Source: Micromonospora sp. NBRC 110009
GTDB lineage: Bacteria; Actinomycetota; Actinomycetes; Mycobacteriales; Micromonosporaceae
Reading direction: 5' to 3'
Length of the DNA: 64,000 nucleotides
Assembly (NCBI RefSeq): GCF_030518795.1
Contig: NZ_CP130427.1
Coordinates: forward strand, 4,588,001 to 4,652,000
Under the pieces are notes generated by a model, which was not told where the DNA came from, did not search any database, and saw nothing but the letters and a program-made list of their open reading frames with translations. Positions 24,803-33,914 of the stretch are shown here, in pieces. The stretch's first letter is position 1. Every line of letters begins with the position of its first letter. The position numbers and the translations under genes are program-made.

Positions 24803-26552
24803 TATGTCTGAGGCGGACTTCCCCGATGCCCTACTGCGGGCATATGACCTGTATAAACAGTTCGAGGTCACCGACGACGTGGCCGATCTGGACACTGCGA
24901 TCGGTGTCGCCCGTGACTGCGTCCGCGGGTCGACGCTGGCGGACCCCGCGTACGGAAATAGCCTTTCGGTACTGGCGATGGCCTTGCAAAGCAGGTACGA
25001 GAGATTCGGTCACCTCGCCGACCTAGAGGAATCGATAGCTGTTGGCCGGTCAGCGGTGCAGGCGGCGGGTAGTACCGAAGCCCTCGCCGAGGGACTCCAC
25101 AACCTGGGCCTCGGGCTTCAGATGCGCTTCGAACGCCGCAACGATCGCCGGGACATCGACGAGGCCGTGAAGGCCTCGCGGGCGGCCGCCGAGGCAACGG
25201 CCTCGGACGACGACGCCTACCCGCTGTACCTGTCCATGCTGAGCAAGGCCCTGCAGACCCGGTTCGACCGGCTAGGCGACCCGGCGGACCTCGACGCCGC
25301 CATTACTGCGGCAGAGAGCGCGGCGCAGCGGTCTCCGGAAGACTCGCCGGACCGAATCGTAACTCTCTCTACCTTCGGCAGCATGCTGGCGACCCGGTTC
25401 CGGCACCGGGGCGACATCAAAGACCTCGATACGTCGGTCGAGGTCGGGCGTTCCGTGGTCGCCCTTGCGGCCGCGCTCCCAGGCAGGTCCGCCTCGACGG
25501 CCGGAATCTGGTCCAACCTGGGATTGCGCCTCCTCCTGCGGTACGAGTACACGGGGGAACTTGCCGACTTGAGTGAGGCTGTGGAAGCGGCACGGACGGC
25601 GGTGAGGGCTGTGCCCATGGACGATCCGAGCCACACTACGTTTCTCCGCAACCTCGCTCTCACGCTATTGATGAGGTTCGAGCAAACCAGGGATGCTGGC
25701 GACATCGACGGCGCCGTCGCGACCGCTCGCGCGGTGGTCGCCGGCCTGCCGCCCGATCACCCAGAGCATGGTGGAGCCATGGCTAGCCTCGCTGTGGCGC
25801 TGCTCACCCGGTTCACCAGCACGCACGCCACCGACGATGTGGTCGAGGCGGTGCACCGCCTTCGAGCCGCCACGGCCATCCCGCTCGCATCGCCTTCTGA
25901 ACGCATTCACGCTATGGCCCTGCTGAGCGTCGCGCTGCACCGCCAGTACGCGCACAGCGGCCAGGCGGCACTACTCGACGAAGCGGTCGCCGTCGCCCGA
26001 TCAGTCCTCGAGGCCGCACCGGCCGAGCACCCACTGGTCGGCATCACCCGGCACCATCTCGGCTTTACCCTCGCCGACACGTACCGGGCAACGGCGGACA
26101 CCGAACTGCTCGACGATGCCATCGGAGAGTTCCGGCGGGCCTCACTTACGGCCAGTGCCACCCGCTATCGCGTCGACGCAGCGCGCGCCTGGGGCGAATG
26201 GTCCGCTCGGTTGCGGCGGTGGTCGGCGGCCGTGGAGGGGTACGCCGCTGCCGTGACACTCCTGCCGACCGCCGCGTGGCATGGGTCGGCCCGTACGAGC
26301 CGCGAACTGTTACTGACCGATTGGCATGGGTTGGCTGTGGACCTGGCAGCATGCGCGGTCGCGGCTCGTCGCCACGACTGTGCCGTTGCCCTACTGGACA
26401 GCGGACGAGGCGTGCTGTGGGCGCAGATGCTCGACATCCGCACCGACCTGGCCGCGGTACGAGCCCAGGCGCCGCACCTCGCGGACCGGCTCGAGATAGT
26501 CGGACGGGAGCTAAATCGCGCGGACCTGTGGGCTATCACGGGACCCTCCTGA
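24795..26552 (+). CDS. TPR half of a TPR-CHAT protein, C-terminus missing (585 aa)
   Basis: About ten TPR-like repeats of the form DIDEAVxxxRxA followed by LxxLGxxLxxRF run from residue 10 to 400, as in the sensor half of TPR-CHAT proteases. The last 45 residues are the standard junction that precedes CHAT (VALLDSGRGVLWAQMLDIRT, then APHLADRLEIVGRELN). After RELN the frame ends in about ten unrelated residues, 23 bases before an IS5-type element, so the CHAT domain expected here is absent. A matching CHAT half lies at the head of the same operon. Starts: GTG 24795 (8-base overlap) or ATG 24804. Confidence 0.8.
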   Translation: MSDMSEADFPDALLRAYDLYKQFEVTDDVADLDTAIGVARDCVRGSTLADPAYGNSLSVLAMALQSRYERFGHLADLEESIAVGRSAVQAAGSTEALAEGLHNLGLGLQMRFERRNDRRDIDEAVKASRAAAEATASDDDAYPLYLSMLSKALQTRFDRLGDPADLDAAITAAESAAQRSPEDSPDRIVTLSTFGSMLATRFRHRGDIKDLDTSVEVGRSVVALAAALPGRSASTAGIWSNLGLRLLLRYEYTGELADLSEAVEAARTAVRAVPMDDPSHTTFLRNLALTLLMRFEQTRDAGDIDGAVATARAVVAGLPPDHPEHGGAMASLAVALLTRFTSTHATDDVVEAVHRLRAATAIPLASPSERIHAMALLSVALHRQYAHSGQAALLDEAVAVARSVLEAAPAEHPLVGITRHHLGFTLADTYRATADTELLDDAIGEFRRASLTASATRYRVDAARAWGEWSARLRRWSAAVEGYAAAVTLLPTAAWHGSARTSRELLLTDWHGLAVDLAACAVAARRHDCAVALLDSGRGVLWAQMLDIRTDLAAVRAQAPHLADRLEIVGRELNRADLWAITGPS

Positions 26553-26575
26553 TTCGGCCTCGTCAGGTTTTCTTA

Positions 26576-27469
26576 GAGCTCCTAACTCTTTAAGCGTTGG
26601 AGTCGTCGCCAGCAGATGATGGCGCAGGCGAGGGTGAGGAAGGCTTCGCGGATGTCGTCGCGGACCTCCCAGCGGATGCGTAGGCGACGGATCCAGTGCA
26701 GCAGGGCGATGGTCTGCTCGATGATCCACCGCCGGATGCCGAGGCCGGATCCGTGATCGAGGCCGCGTCGGGCGATGACCGGGGTGATGCCCTTGGCTCG
26801 CAGGTCCCGGCGGTAGCAGCCGTAGTCGTAGCCGCAGTCGGCGTAGAGCCGCTTCGGTCGTTGTCGGGGTCGACCGCCGATGCCTCTGATGGGCGGGATC
26901 TTGTCGACCAGGGGCATCAGTTGGCTGACGTCGTGCCGGTTGCCGCCGGTCAGGCTGACGGCGAGGGGATGCCGCCTGCGTCGGTGATGATGTGGTGTTT
27001 TGAGCCCGAGCGGCGGCGGTCGACCGGGCTCGGACCGGTTTTGGGCCGGCCTTTAGCGCCCGGACGTGGGAGCCGTCGATCACCGCCCGGGACAGGTCCA
27101 GCTGGTCCGCGGCCCGCAGTTTGCCGAGCAGGACTTCGTGTAGTCGCTGCCACACGCCGGCGTCGTTCCAGTCCCGCAACCGGCGCCAACAGGTCATCCC
27201 CGACCCGAAGCCGAGGTCCTGGGGCAGGTACTCCCACGGGATCCCGGAGTAGAGCACGAACAAGATCCCATACAACACCTTGCGGTCATCGAGGGGCTTA
27301 CGGCCCGGGAACCGGTGCCTGCGCGGTGGACGGGGCGGCAGCAGCGGCTCGATCTCCGCCTACAACTCGTCCGGGACGATCCGCGGCGGCTGCTCACCCC
27401 TCCTCACGGCCGAGCACTAATCGATCGTCCATCAAGGACAAGACCCCTAGATCATTCTGTTAGGAGTTC
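26576..27469 (-). mobile_element. IS5-family element, 894 bp, inactive
   Basis: Imperfect terminal inverted repeats are seen: GAGCTCCTAAC at the left and GTTAGGAGTTC at the right (10 of 11 pair). TTA flanks both ends (26573-26575 and 27470-27472), as a 3-bp target duplication. The single transposase gene is on the minus strand and broken. Confidence 0.8.
26582..27407 (-). pseudogene. IS5-family transposase, broken
   Basis: Pieced together across frames it reads MRRGEQPPRIVPDEL, stop, AEI..., then VLYGILFVLYSGIPWEYLPQ, RLRDWNDAGVWQRLHEVLL, AVIDGSHVRALK, GRPKTGPSPVDRRRSGSKHH and YADCGYDYGCYRRDLRAKG, a full IS5-type DDE transposase. It has a TAG nonsense codon at 27360-27362 and at least two frame changes, near 27050 and 26955. 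It is non-functional unless supplied with transposase in trans. Confidence 0.85.
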
Positions 27470-27766
27470 TTAGCCGAGGGTCTGTTTGAACATGCGGCCG
27501 GTCACGAGGACGGGATCGGGGGAGTAGGTTGGGAGCAGCAGGTTGCACTCAACGGTCTTCTATCGCGCTGAACGGCACTCAACGGTGCGCAACTGCACCC
27601 ACCCTCGCTGTGGCTTCTCGTTTCCGCAGGTCATGAGGGCCCGTGCAGCGTGCTGCCTTACACGGAGTGCTCCGCGGTTTTGAGCCGCCGTCGACGGCAC
27701 TCTATGTCGCCTGGTAGGGAGCCGCAGGTCAAGGCGGAAGGAATTTGCGGCTTCCCTTGCCTTCTA

Positions 27767-28652
27767 AGGGATGTCTCGAAACTGGGTGAAGGCGTTGCCC
27801 GGCACCGGTCCGGTGGTCAGCCGGTGAGCGAGATGTTGTGGAGTTTGGCGATGCCGGAAGCGGCGTCGGCCAATGTGTGGGCGGCGCGGCGGTAGGCGCG
27901 CAGGATCTTGAAGCACTTCATCCTGGCCAGGGCGAGTTCGACTCCTGCTCGAACGGTGCGGTGTTCGACGTTGAGGACCTCCTTCCAGGCAGGCAGGTCG
28001 CTGCCGTCGGCGGTCTTGCGGTAAGGCATGATCACCTCGGGGTTGCCGCGGTAGCCGCCGTCGGCCATTACCGGCCGCCCGTCCAGCATCTGGTCTATGC
28101 CCGAGGCGCGGTAGACGATGGTGTCGTTGCGGTTGCCGGGCTGTGGGTCGCCGACGGCGATGACCAGGTGGGTGCTGGCTTCGATAGCCACCTGCGGGTT
28201 CGTTGAGTACCGGTAGTTCTTGCTCCGGGCGGCCAGGCGGTGATCGCGGGTGGGGATCAGCGTCCCGTCGACGATCGCGATCTGCGCGACTGGCCGTTTA
28301 CGGACCGGCGCCAGGGCCAGCAGCGGCGCGAGGGTGTCGATGACTCGATGCGCAGCCGAGTGCGACGCCGAACAACGGGCCGATCTGCCGCATAGTCAAG
28401 TTCGTGCGCCAGTAGATAGCTACCAGCAACAGCCGGTCGGCCAGGTCGAGCGCCCACTGCCGGCCAGGCTGCCCGTCCGCGATGCCGTAACCGCCGCGCT
28501 CGGCGACCAGCCGAATCAGCTTCCGGAACTGGGCCGGCTGCAGCCCGGTGAACGAAAAGATCCACTCCGGGCGGGCTGCCGTGATCACCTGCATCCAGGC
28601 ATCCTGCCCGATCATCTCTAATAGACAGAGGCTTGGGTTGCGAGGCGTCCCT
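27767..28652 (-). mobile_element. Second IS5-type element (DDE_Tnp_4), 886 bp, inactive
   Basis: The ends AGGGATGTCTCGAAAC (left) and, read inward from the right, AGGGACGCCTCGCAAC form 13/16 inverted repeats. Each is flanked by TA, the usual 2-bp target duplication of this IS5 subgroup. Confidence 0.8.
27817..28615 (-). pseudogene. DDE_Tnp_4 transposase, frameshifted
   Basis: The N-terminal part from ATG 28615 has the HTH segment (FTGLQPAQFRKLIRLVAERG, YWRTNLTMRQIGPLFGV). The C-terminal part in another frame has IVDGTLIPTRDHR, VMADGGYRGNPEVIMPYRK and VEHRTVRAGVELALARMK. A single frame change near 28355 separates them. All expected catalytic blocks are otherwise present, so inactivation looks recent. 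Confidence 0.85.
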
Positions 28653-28707
28653 TAGGCTAGTGGTGGCGCCGTTAGGTATTGGTGTCGATGCGCGGACGCG
28701 GCTATCG

Positions 28708-28953
28708 ATGAGTGGGGATGGCGTGATCCGAAGACGGGCATGGCAGGAGCTGCGACGGCAGCCCCGGTGGTTGCTTTGGGCGGTGCTGGTATCGACCAGT
28801 TGCACCTTCGCTGCGACGCTGATGAGAGGCCCGAACCAGGGGTTCGGCGGTCCGGTGTTGTACTTCGCCGTGCTGTGTGGGTCCGGTGCGCTGCTCGTCT
28901 CATCGATCGTCCTGTTGCTGTTGCGGGGAAGGGCCGGCACCGGTGACCGGTGA
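28708..28953 (+). CDS. Small two-helix membrane protein (81 aa)
   Basis: ATG 28708 was chosen over a TTG at 28633 because the latter begins inside the IS end. Two hydrophobic helices (WLLWAVLVSTSCTFAATL and VLYFAVLCGSGALLVSSIVL) follow a basic N-terminus. No family recognised. The stop lies inside a CCGGTGA tandem repeat. Moderate confidence that it is expressed. Confidence 0.45.
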   Translation: MSGDGVIRRRAWQELRRQPRWLLWAVLVSTSCTFAATLMRGPNQGFGGPVLYFAVLCGSGALLVSSIVLLLLRGRAGTGDR

Positions 28954-28967
28954 CCGGCAACCGGTGA
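28940..28967 (+). repeat. Four tandem 7-bp CCGGTGA units
   Basis: Units at 28940, 28947, 28954 (CCGGCAA variant) and 28961 are contiguous. The second unit contains the stop codon of the small membrane gene. Probably slippage-generated. Confidence 0.7.
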
Positions 28968-29205
28968 GTGAACACGGACGCCCAGAGCTGCGTTTCGACA
29001 CCTCATCCGCGACGGGCCCGTCACCGGGTTACGAGACATCGCTTAAGCGGGTGCAGATTGGGTGCATCTTGGCGAAGTGGTCACCGCGTCCTAGGCTAGG
29101 CCGTGCTTCATAGGTGGGTTGGCCTTACTCACAACCTGCGGCTGCATTATCTCGCCTCTCCTCGGCCGGTCCATGACCAACATCGACGACATGGCCGGCT
29201 GAGCA

Positions 29206-29655
29206 TCAGCCATCCGCAGTCATCCGCGCCAGCGTCCGAACCACCTCATCGCGAGCCACGTCCTGGGTGATTCCCGACCAGTAGAGCACCTTCGCGGCGA
29301 CGCCATTACCCTCGCTGGTCAGGCCCAGCAGGAGGTGTTCGGTGCCGATGTAGTTGTGGTTGAGTTGCAGTGCGTTGTGGAAGGAGAGTTCCAGGCACCG
29401 AATCGCCAGCGGCGCGAGCCGGATATGGCCGATGGGTGCAGTGTGACCGAACCCGATGATTGCATCGGTGCGGCCACGGATCTCCTCCACCGACGAGACG
29501 AGGTTCCGCAGCACGGTTACGCCCACGCCCGCTCCTTCTCGGATCAGCCCGAGCAGGAGGTGCTCGGTGTCGATGTAGTCGTGCCGGTGCGACCGTGCCT
29601 CCTCCTGAGCGAGCAGCATCACCCGCCGCGCCCGGTCGGTGAACCGCTCGAACAT
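29206..29655 (-). CDS. Stand-alone Clp N-terminal (ClpR) domain protein (149 aa)
   Basis: ATG 29655 has GGAGG 8 bases upstream. The protein is two Clp_N repeats: MFERFTDRARRVMLLAQEEA with YIDTEHLLLGLIREGAGVG, then a second half with YIGTEHLLLGLTSEGNGVA. It matches the N-domain of ClpC-type ATPases but has no AAA modules. Solo Clp_N proteins are thought to act as adaptor-binding or decoy modules for the ClpC unfoldase, possibly modulating proteolysis. It stands alone between IS remnants. Confidence 0.88.
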   Translation of the reverse strand: MFERFTDRARRVMLLAQEEARSHRHDYIDTEHLLLGLIREGAGVGVTVLRNLVSSVEEIRGRTDAIIGFGHTAPIGHIRLAPLAIRCLELSFHNALQLNHNYIGTEHLLLGLTSEGNGVAAKVLYWSGITQDVARDEVVRTLARMTADG

Positions 29656-29829
29656 CCGTCAGGCCTCCGCAGTCGATCTGGACACAGAATAGGTAGGGGC
29701 GTCACGGCTGACGAGCCGCAGCATGGCACGATAGGCGATCACGTGGCTCCTCACCTGCCGATGATCTTGTGGCGATAACTACCCACCGAAGGCCCACGCC
29801 CCAGTCGAGCACCGTCCGACTGGACGACG

Positions 29830-30115
29830 CAGCGGGCCGAGGGTGTCGATCACCCGGTGAGCGGCAAGAGTGCCACACCCCGAACAGCGGCCCGATCTGC
29901 CGCGTGGTCAAGTTGGTCCGCCAGTACGCGGCGACCAGCAGCACCCGGTACGGCCGGTCCGGGGCCCACTGCCGGCCCGGGCGGCCGTCCGCGATCGCGA
30001 CCCCCGCTGCGCTCGGCAACAAGACGTACCAGTTTGCGGAACTGCGCGGGCGTTAGTCCGGTGAACGGGTAGATCCACTCGGCCCGGGCTGCGGAGACAC
30101 CTGCACCCTCGATGA
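29830..30115 (-). pseudogene. DDE_Tnp_4 transposase, N-terminal fragment
   Basis: Read across at least two frame changes: EWIYPFTGLTPAQFRKLVRL, VAIADGRPGRQWAPDRPYRV, YWRTNLTTRQIGPLFGV, HRVIDTLGPL. It is a diverged relative of the transposase at 28.6 kb with the catalytic half deleted. Confidence 0.75.
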
Positions 30116-30178
30116 TCGTCCTCAGCAGACGTCGTACTGCGCCCGCATTCCTTGCTCACCCCTAAAACTGCTCCCTTG

Positions 30179-31327
30179 CTAACGCTGGCGCCGAAGGTGC
30201 CGGTCCAAGAGGAGATGGTCACCCTTTTCCGACCCACTTAGGCCATCGTCCCAGTACCAATCCTCCAGATCATCATATGAAACATCTCCTAAATCCAGTT
30301 CCATTTCCGACCGAAGCTCATTAAAAGCCGTTAGGGCGCCGACCAACCACTCCGCGTCCTCGGGCGACGTTCCACAAAAGCAGTCAGCAAGAAGGCGGAC
30401 GTCCTCTGGTGATCTTTTGACGACAAAATTGGCAAGGAGTTGGCCTGCCAGGGCGTCTTGCCCCCCTGCTCGAAGTACTTCTGCCGCAAGTTTAACAGCA
30501 GTTGGCGGCAAATTTGCCGCCAACTGCTCTACGTCCGCATTTGTCATGTCTTTTGTAGCGGTCATCGGCCTAGCCGGCTTACGCCATGCGACATTGCGCA
30601 CGAGCGGAATGTTATCTCCCGCATTCCCGCTGCGGATCTCGGGACGATGGACCCCTCTGGACGCCTGTATTTCGTAGACTCGCCGCCAGATGTCACGCGC
30701 TGTTAATAGTCCCGGTGCGCCTGAGATCCCGTCGAGAATGACGGAGATTAACGCTCCAGTGAAAAGCGTATATTGCTCGTCGGGAGGCGCGAGTGCGGTA
30801 CGGTTCGCCGAGGTCGAGGCGATAAGGCACGTCTGATCGACCTCCAACATGTCTGCAATGTTCGACGTGGACATTTCACCCTTAAGTGCTCGTCCGGCAT
30901 AACAGCAGTCGAGGACTAGGACTCTGTGCCCGGCAGGACTTCTTCGGACGCGACGCCGAACAGAGTCATAGTTTGCCGCCGTGCCATCAACGCTTCCGGG
31001 ATCACTCGTGGCAACCGATAGGTGAAACTCACCCGTCTCGGGTTCAACTAGGCCATGCCCCGCATAATAGACGAAAAGGGTGCCGGGGGGCTGGGCTGCA
31101 GATGCCGCCCTGTCCAGCTCTTCGAGGATTTCGTTTTGACTTTTTGGATTAGACAGAACAGTGCATCGCTCGGGCGGAAGGCCCCAAATCAAGGGATGGC
31201 GGAGTATTTCATTTATCGCGCCAACATTGTTTGCAACCGTTGGGAGGTTGCTTAGCCTGCTGTATTTATCAACGCCGATAATGAGAGCGTACGAAGAGTC
31301 GAGGTCAGGAAGATTTTCCACTATCAC
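30179..31327 (-). CDS. Caspase-family (C14) protease with C-terminal associated region (382 aa)
   Basis: A caspase p20-like domain fills residues 10-245. ALIIGVDKYSRLSNLPTVAN leads to catalytic His91 in FVYYAGHG and catalytic Cys142 in LVLDCCYAG. The C-terminal 120 residues (MTNADVEQLAANLPPTAVKL ... LLADCFCGTSPEDAEWLV) form a helical region that may recruit a partner. ATG 31327 overlaps the stop of the EACC1 gene by 4 bases. Bacterial caspases in such cassettes are regarded as death effectors of conflict systems. Base composition is clearly more AT-rich than the surroundings, consistent with acquisition as a unit with the EACC1 gene. Confidence 0.88.
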   Translation of the reverse strand: MIVENLPDLDSSYALIIGVDKYSRLSNLPTVANNVGAINEILRHPLIWGLPPERCTVLSNPKSQNEILEELDRAASAAQPPGTLFVYYAGHGLVEPETGEFHLSVATSDPGSVDGTAANYDSVRRRVRRSPAGHRVLVLDCCYAGRALKGEMSTSNIADMLEVDQTCLIASTSANRTALAPPDEQYTLFTGALISVILDGISGAPGLLTARDIWRRVYEIQASRGVHRPEIRSGNAGDNIPLVRNVAWRKPARPMTATKDMTNADVEQLAANLPPTAVKLAAEVLRAGGQDALAGQLLANFVVKRSPEDVRLLADCFCGTSPEDAEWLVGALTAFNELRSEMELDLGDVSYDDLEDWYWDDGLSGSEKGDHLLLDRHLRRQR

Positions 31328-31791
31328 GCTCTGTCGTCTCCTCGGAATTGGGAAGGTGCTGGTTCCCCTACTTCCGTCAACGGCTTGCTCTGTTGCCCGT
31401 TTGCCTCCTCTATCAAGAGCTGGATCTGCGTCGCTGCATGCTCCAAAAGCGCGGCGGCCCGGACTGGATCACTCGAACTGACCTTGATGGCGAGGCCCTT
31501 GCCGTCGGCAATTTCGATCGTCGTTGACATCTTCGACCTCTGGAGCCAAGCCGACAAGGAGCCAACCAGCGCAGTGACGGCGCCTCCGCTGCCGAGAGCT
31601 ACGGCTAGTGTGCCTAGCTCGGCCCCCATGTGGCCTTGTCCCACGGCTCCATCGTCCAAAGAGACTCCCCGTCGCAGCTGTGGCTCGTCGATCAGCCACT
31701 GCAGCAGAAGTTCCGCTTGGTCCACTGGAACCTGCAAGATCAGCTGCACGGGACCTCCGTCGGAGCACAGACCTGTCCAGAAAGTCTGCAT
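31324..31791 (-). CDS. EACC1 (effector-associated constant component 1) protein (155 aa)
   Basis: The layout matches EACC1: a beta-strand start (VQLILQVPVDQAELLLQWLI), DEPQLRRGVSLDD, a Gly-rich turn with GHMGAELGTLAVAL, a hydrophobic helix (VTALVGSLSAWLQRS) and two closing strands (STTIEIADGKGLAIKVSS). EACC1 proteins are small partners encoded just upstream of caspase, trypsin or other effectors in actinobacterial conflict systems and probably gate the effector. ATG 31791 is preferred over TTG 31800; neither has a strong ribosome-binding site. The final 30 residues are polar. Confidence 0.8.
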   Translation of the reverse strand: MQTFWTGLCSDGGPVQLILQVPVDQAELLLQWLIDEPQLRRGVSLDDGAVGQGHMGAELGTLAVALGSGGAVTALVGSLSAWLQRSKMSTTIEIADGKGLAIKVSSSDPVRAAALLEHAATQIQLLIEEANGQQSKPLTEVGEPAPSQFRGDDRA

Positions 31792-32552
31792 GCCGCGCAA
31801 CGTTCAGCACCACATCCAATGGGATGACTCCCGCGCATACCTACGGTGTCAGTTGCGATACATCAGGTGGAAGGTGTGGGAAGGTCTGTGCCAGCGTCGA
31901 TGAACCACAGCGACGATGTACGCCCGCTGCAGCTCGGCCTGTCCCCGGTGCGCCGCTGCAGCTGGCTCTGCACCACAACCACGAACGCGGGGGCGAACGC
32001 GGTGATGGCGGAAGCGAGCAGCGCGGCGCGGGTGGAGCCCACGCCGCCATGATGCCGGACAGGAATGACCCTTGACCGCGGGTGCGACGGCCGGCTGGGG
32101 TTCAGCGGTGAACTGCTCACCGCGGCCAAGGACGCCGCTAGAACGGCCGTCCAGCAAGGCGTTCGACAGCTGCATGGGTAGCTCGCAGCCCAGAACTTGA
32201 CCCTGTCCTCGCGCCACGCCACCGTCGGTCGACCCAGCGAGGGAATCTGCCCCGATACTCCCGAACCCGCTTCTGCCCCGCCCAACACCCATCGCTTCAC
32301 CTTCCCGACAAGGTGTTGCGACGACCGATTGAATCCGCCCCCAGAGGGACTGGCCGGCGACGTCAACGGCAGTTGTCTGCCCGCCCGCCCCGGCCAGGTC
32401 GGGTCGGGGCGGGGTCCCCGCCTCGCTGATCAACAGCGGCCGGTCGGCGGCGGCGAGCGCGCCGGCCGCTGCTGGCACGACATCGTTCGGATCGCTCACC
32501 GCGCTCACGCCATGCCCGGCGCGGGGCATCGGCATCGGGGGAGCCACGCTGG
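31792..32552. other. No supported gene
   Basis: Frames on both strands overlap. A minus-strand frame at 31863-32366 has one hydrophobic stretch (ALLASAITAFAPAFVVVVQS) but no start signal or homology. The caspase cassette promoter should lie at the left edge. Confidence 0.45.
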
Positions 32553-33360
32553 GCCCTCGGCGTCGCCGCCTCCGTCGCCGCGAACGTCCTCCACGCCCGA
32601 CCGAACCCAATCAGCCAGCTCATCGCCGCATGGCCACCCCTCGCACTGCTCCTCACCGTCGAACTGATCTCCCGCGTCCCTCACCACCGCCGTACCCTGG
32701 GAGTCATACGCATCGCCGCCACCGCCGCCACCGCCGTCATCGCCACCTGGCTGTCGTACTGGCATCTCGTCGGCGTCGCCGCCCGCCACGGCGAAACCGA
32801 TGCCGGCGCCGCCTACCTGCTGCCCATATCCGTCGACGGCCTCGTCATCGTCGCCAGCGTCAGCCTCGTCGAACTCACCGCCAGGATCCGCGCCACCATC
32901 CCAGAACGAGGCATGCCGTCGGCTGCCACGGCGCCCACCGAATTCGCACGTCCATCCGACCCAGGTCCGGCGCCAGAAGCCATCGCCAACCTCACCGTCG
33001 AGCCGGCGCGGCCAATTGCCCCTCTTGTCCGCAGATCCCACCGACGTCACCCCCAGGCCGACAACACCGGCGTCACACCCAGCAGGGCCAACAGCCTCGA
33101 CCGCGCACCCGCAGCCGTGAAGACAACACGCGGGAGGTGATGCGGACGAGCGACAAGCGACCGATGCCTCTTGGCGGCGGCAGCCCACGGAACAGCCGCC
33201 GGGTCCCTCAGATGACAGCCCGCCAGACAAGGCGCCCTCGAACACCGCAGCCGCCGTGGCCTACTGGCATCACCGCGACCCCGACCTTCGCCCAGCCCAG
33301 ATCGCCGAGCGGATCCGCCGATCCGAACGCACCGTCCGCCGTCACTGGCCACCACCACCG
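32553..33360 (+). pseudogene. Decayed DUF2637-HTH paralogue
   Basis: From 32553 the frame reads LGVAASVAANVLHARPNPIS then WPPLALLLTVELISRVPHHR and AAYLLPISVDGLVIVASVSL, near-identical to the 19757 gene, but the N-terminal part and start codon are gone. The frame closes at 33140. The HTH end (AAVAYWHHRDPDLRPAQIAE then RIRRSERTVRRHWPP) lies in another frame from about 33247. So the gene is 5'-truncated and frameshifted. It is in the same orientation as the intact copy, about 12.7 kb away. Confidence 0.85.
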
Positions 33361-33914
33361 CCGTCCGTCGGACTGATGACCATGGACGGCACCGCAAAGC
33401 GCGACCCAACGACGAAAAGGGCCGGTCTCTGTCTCGGGGCTCGGCGCGAGCGGCGCGTGGAACCGTCCGATCGCCAGGCAGACTCGTTGATCAACCCGGG
33501 CCGGGCCGGATCGCGGCCTTCTGTCTGGCTATGACGGACGAGATGGGCTCCACCGGGACGGCCAAACTGGCCCCCCGCAGGCGCTGACTGTCGCTGCTAT
33601 CGGCTACCGAACGTAGTCTGCCCTGGTGCTTACCGAGCGGCGATTGGCGCCGACCCGCGCGTTGTCTGCGGCAGATCCGGATGCTCTCCCAGCACGACTC
33701 CAGCGGAGTGGTCTGGCGAGTCCAGACGAAGTGCCAAGCTTTGAAAGCAGTGGATGATCGACAGCCAAGAGCGTTTTCGGCGGTGGCTGCCATCGGCGGG
33801 GTGCCAGGCACGGTCGCTCCTACTGCCAGCGCAGGGGACTCCGGTGCGACCGCCGGGCCGTCCCCGACGCCACCCCCGACACCGACCGTGGGCACGGCTG
33901 CCGTGAGATCCCTA
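33361..33914. other. No supported gene
   Basis: No domain-bearing frame, hairpin or ordered repeat was found by eye between the DUF2637 pseudogene and the ISAs1 remnant. Confidence 0.45.

Noticed and set aside
28940..28967. CRISPR-like repeat
   Set aside because: The 7-bp units are contiguous without spacers; it is a simple tandem repeat.
31863..32366. Minus-strand ORF upstream of the EACC1 gene with a hydrophobic segment
   Set aside because: There is no start signal, its composition is that of a shadow frame, and no homology is recognised.
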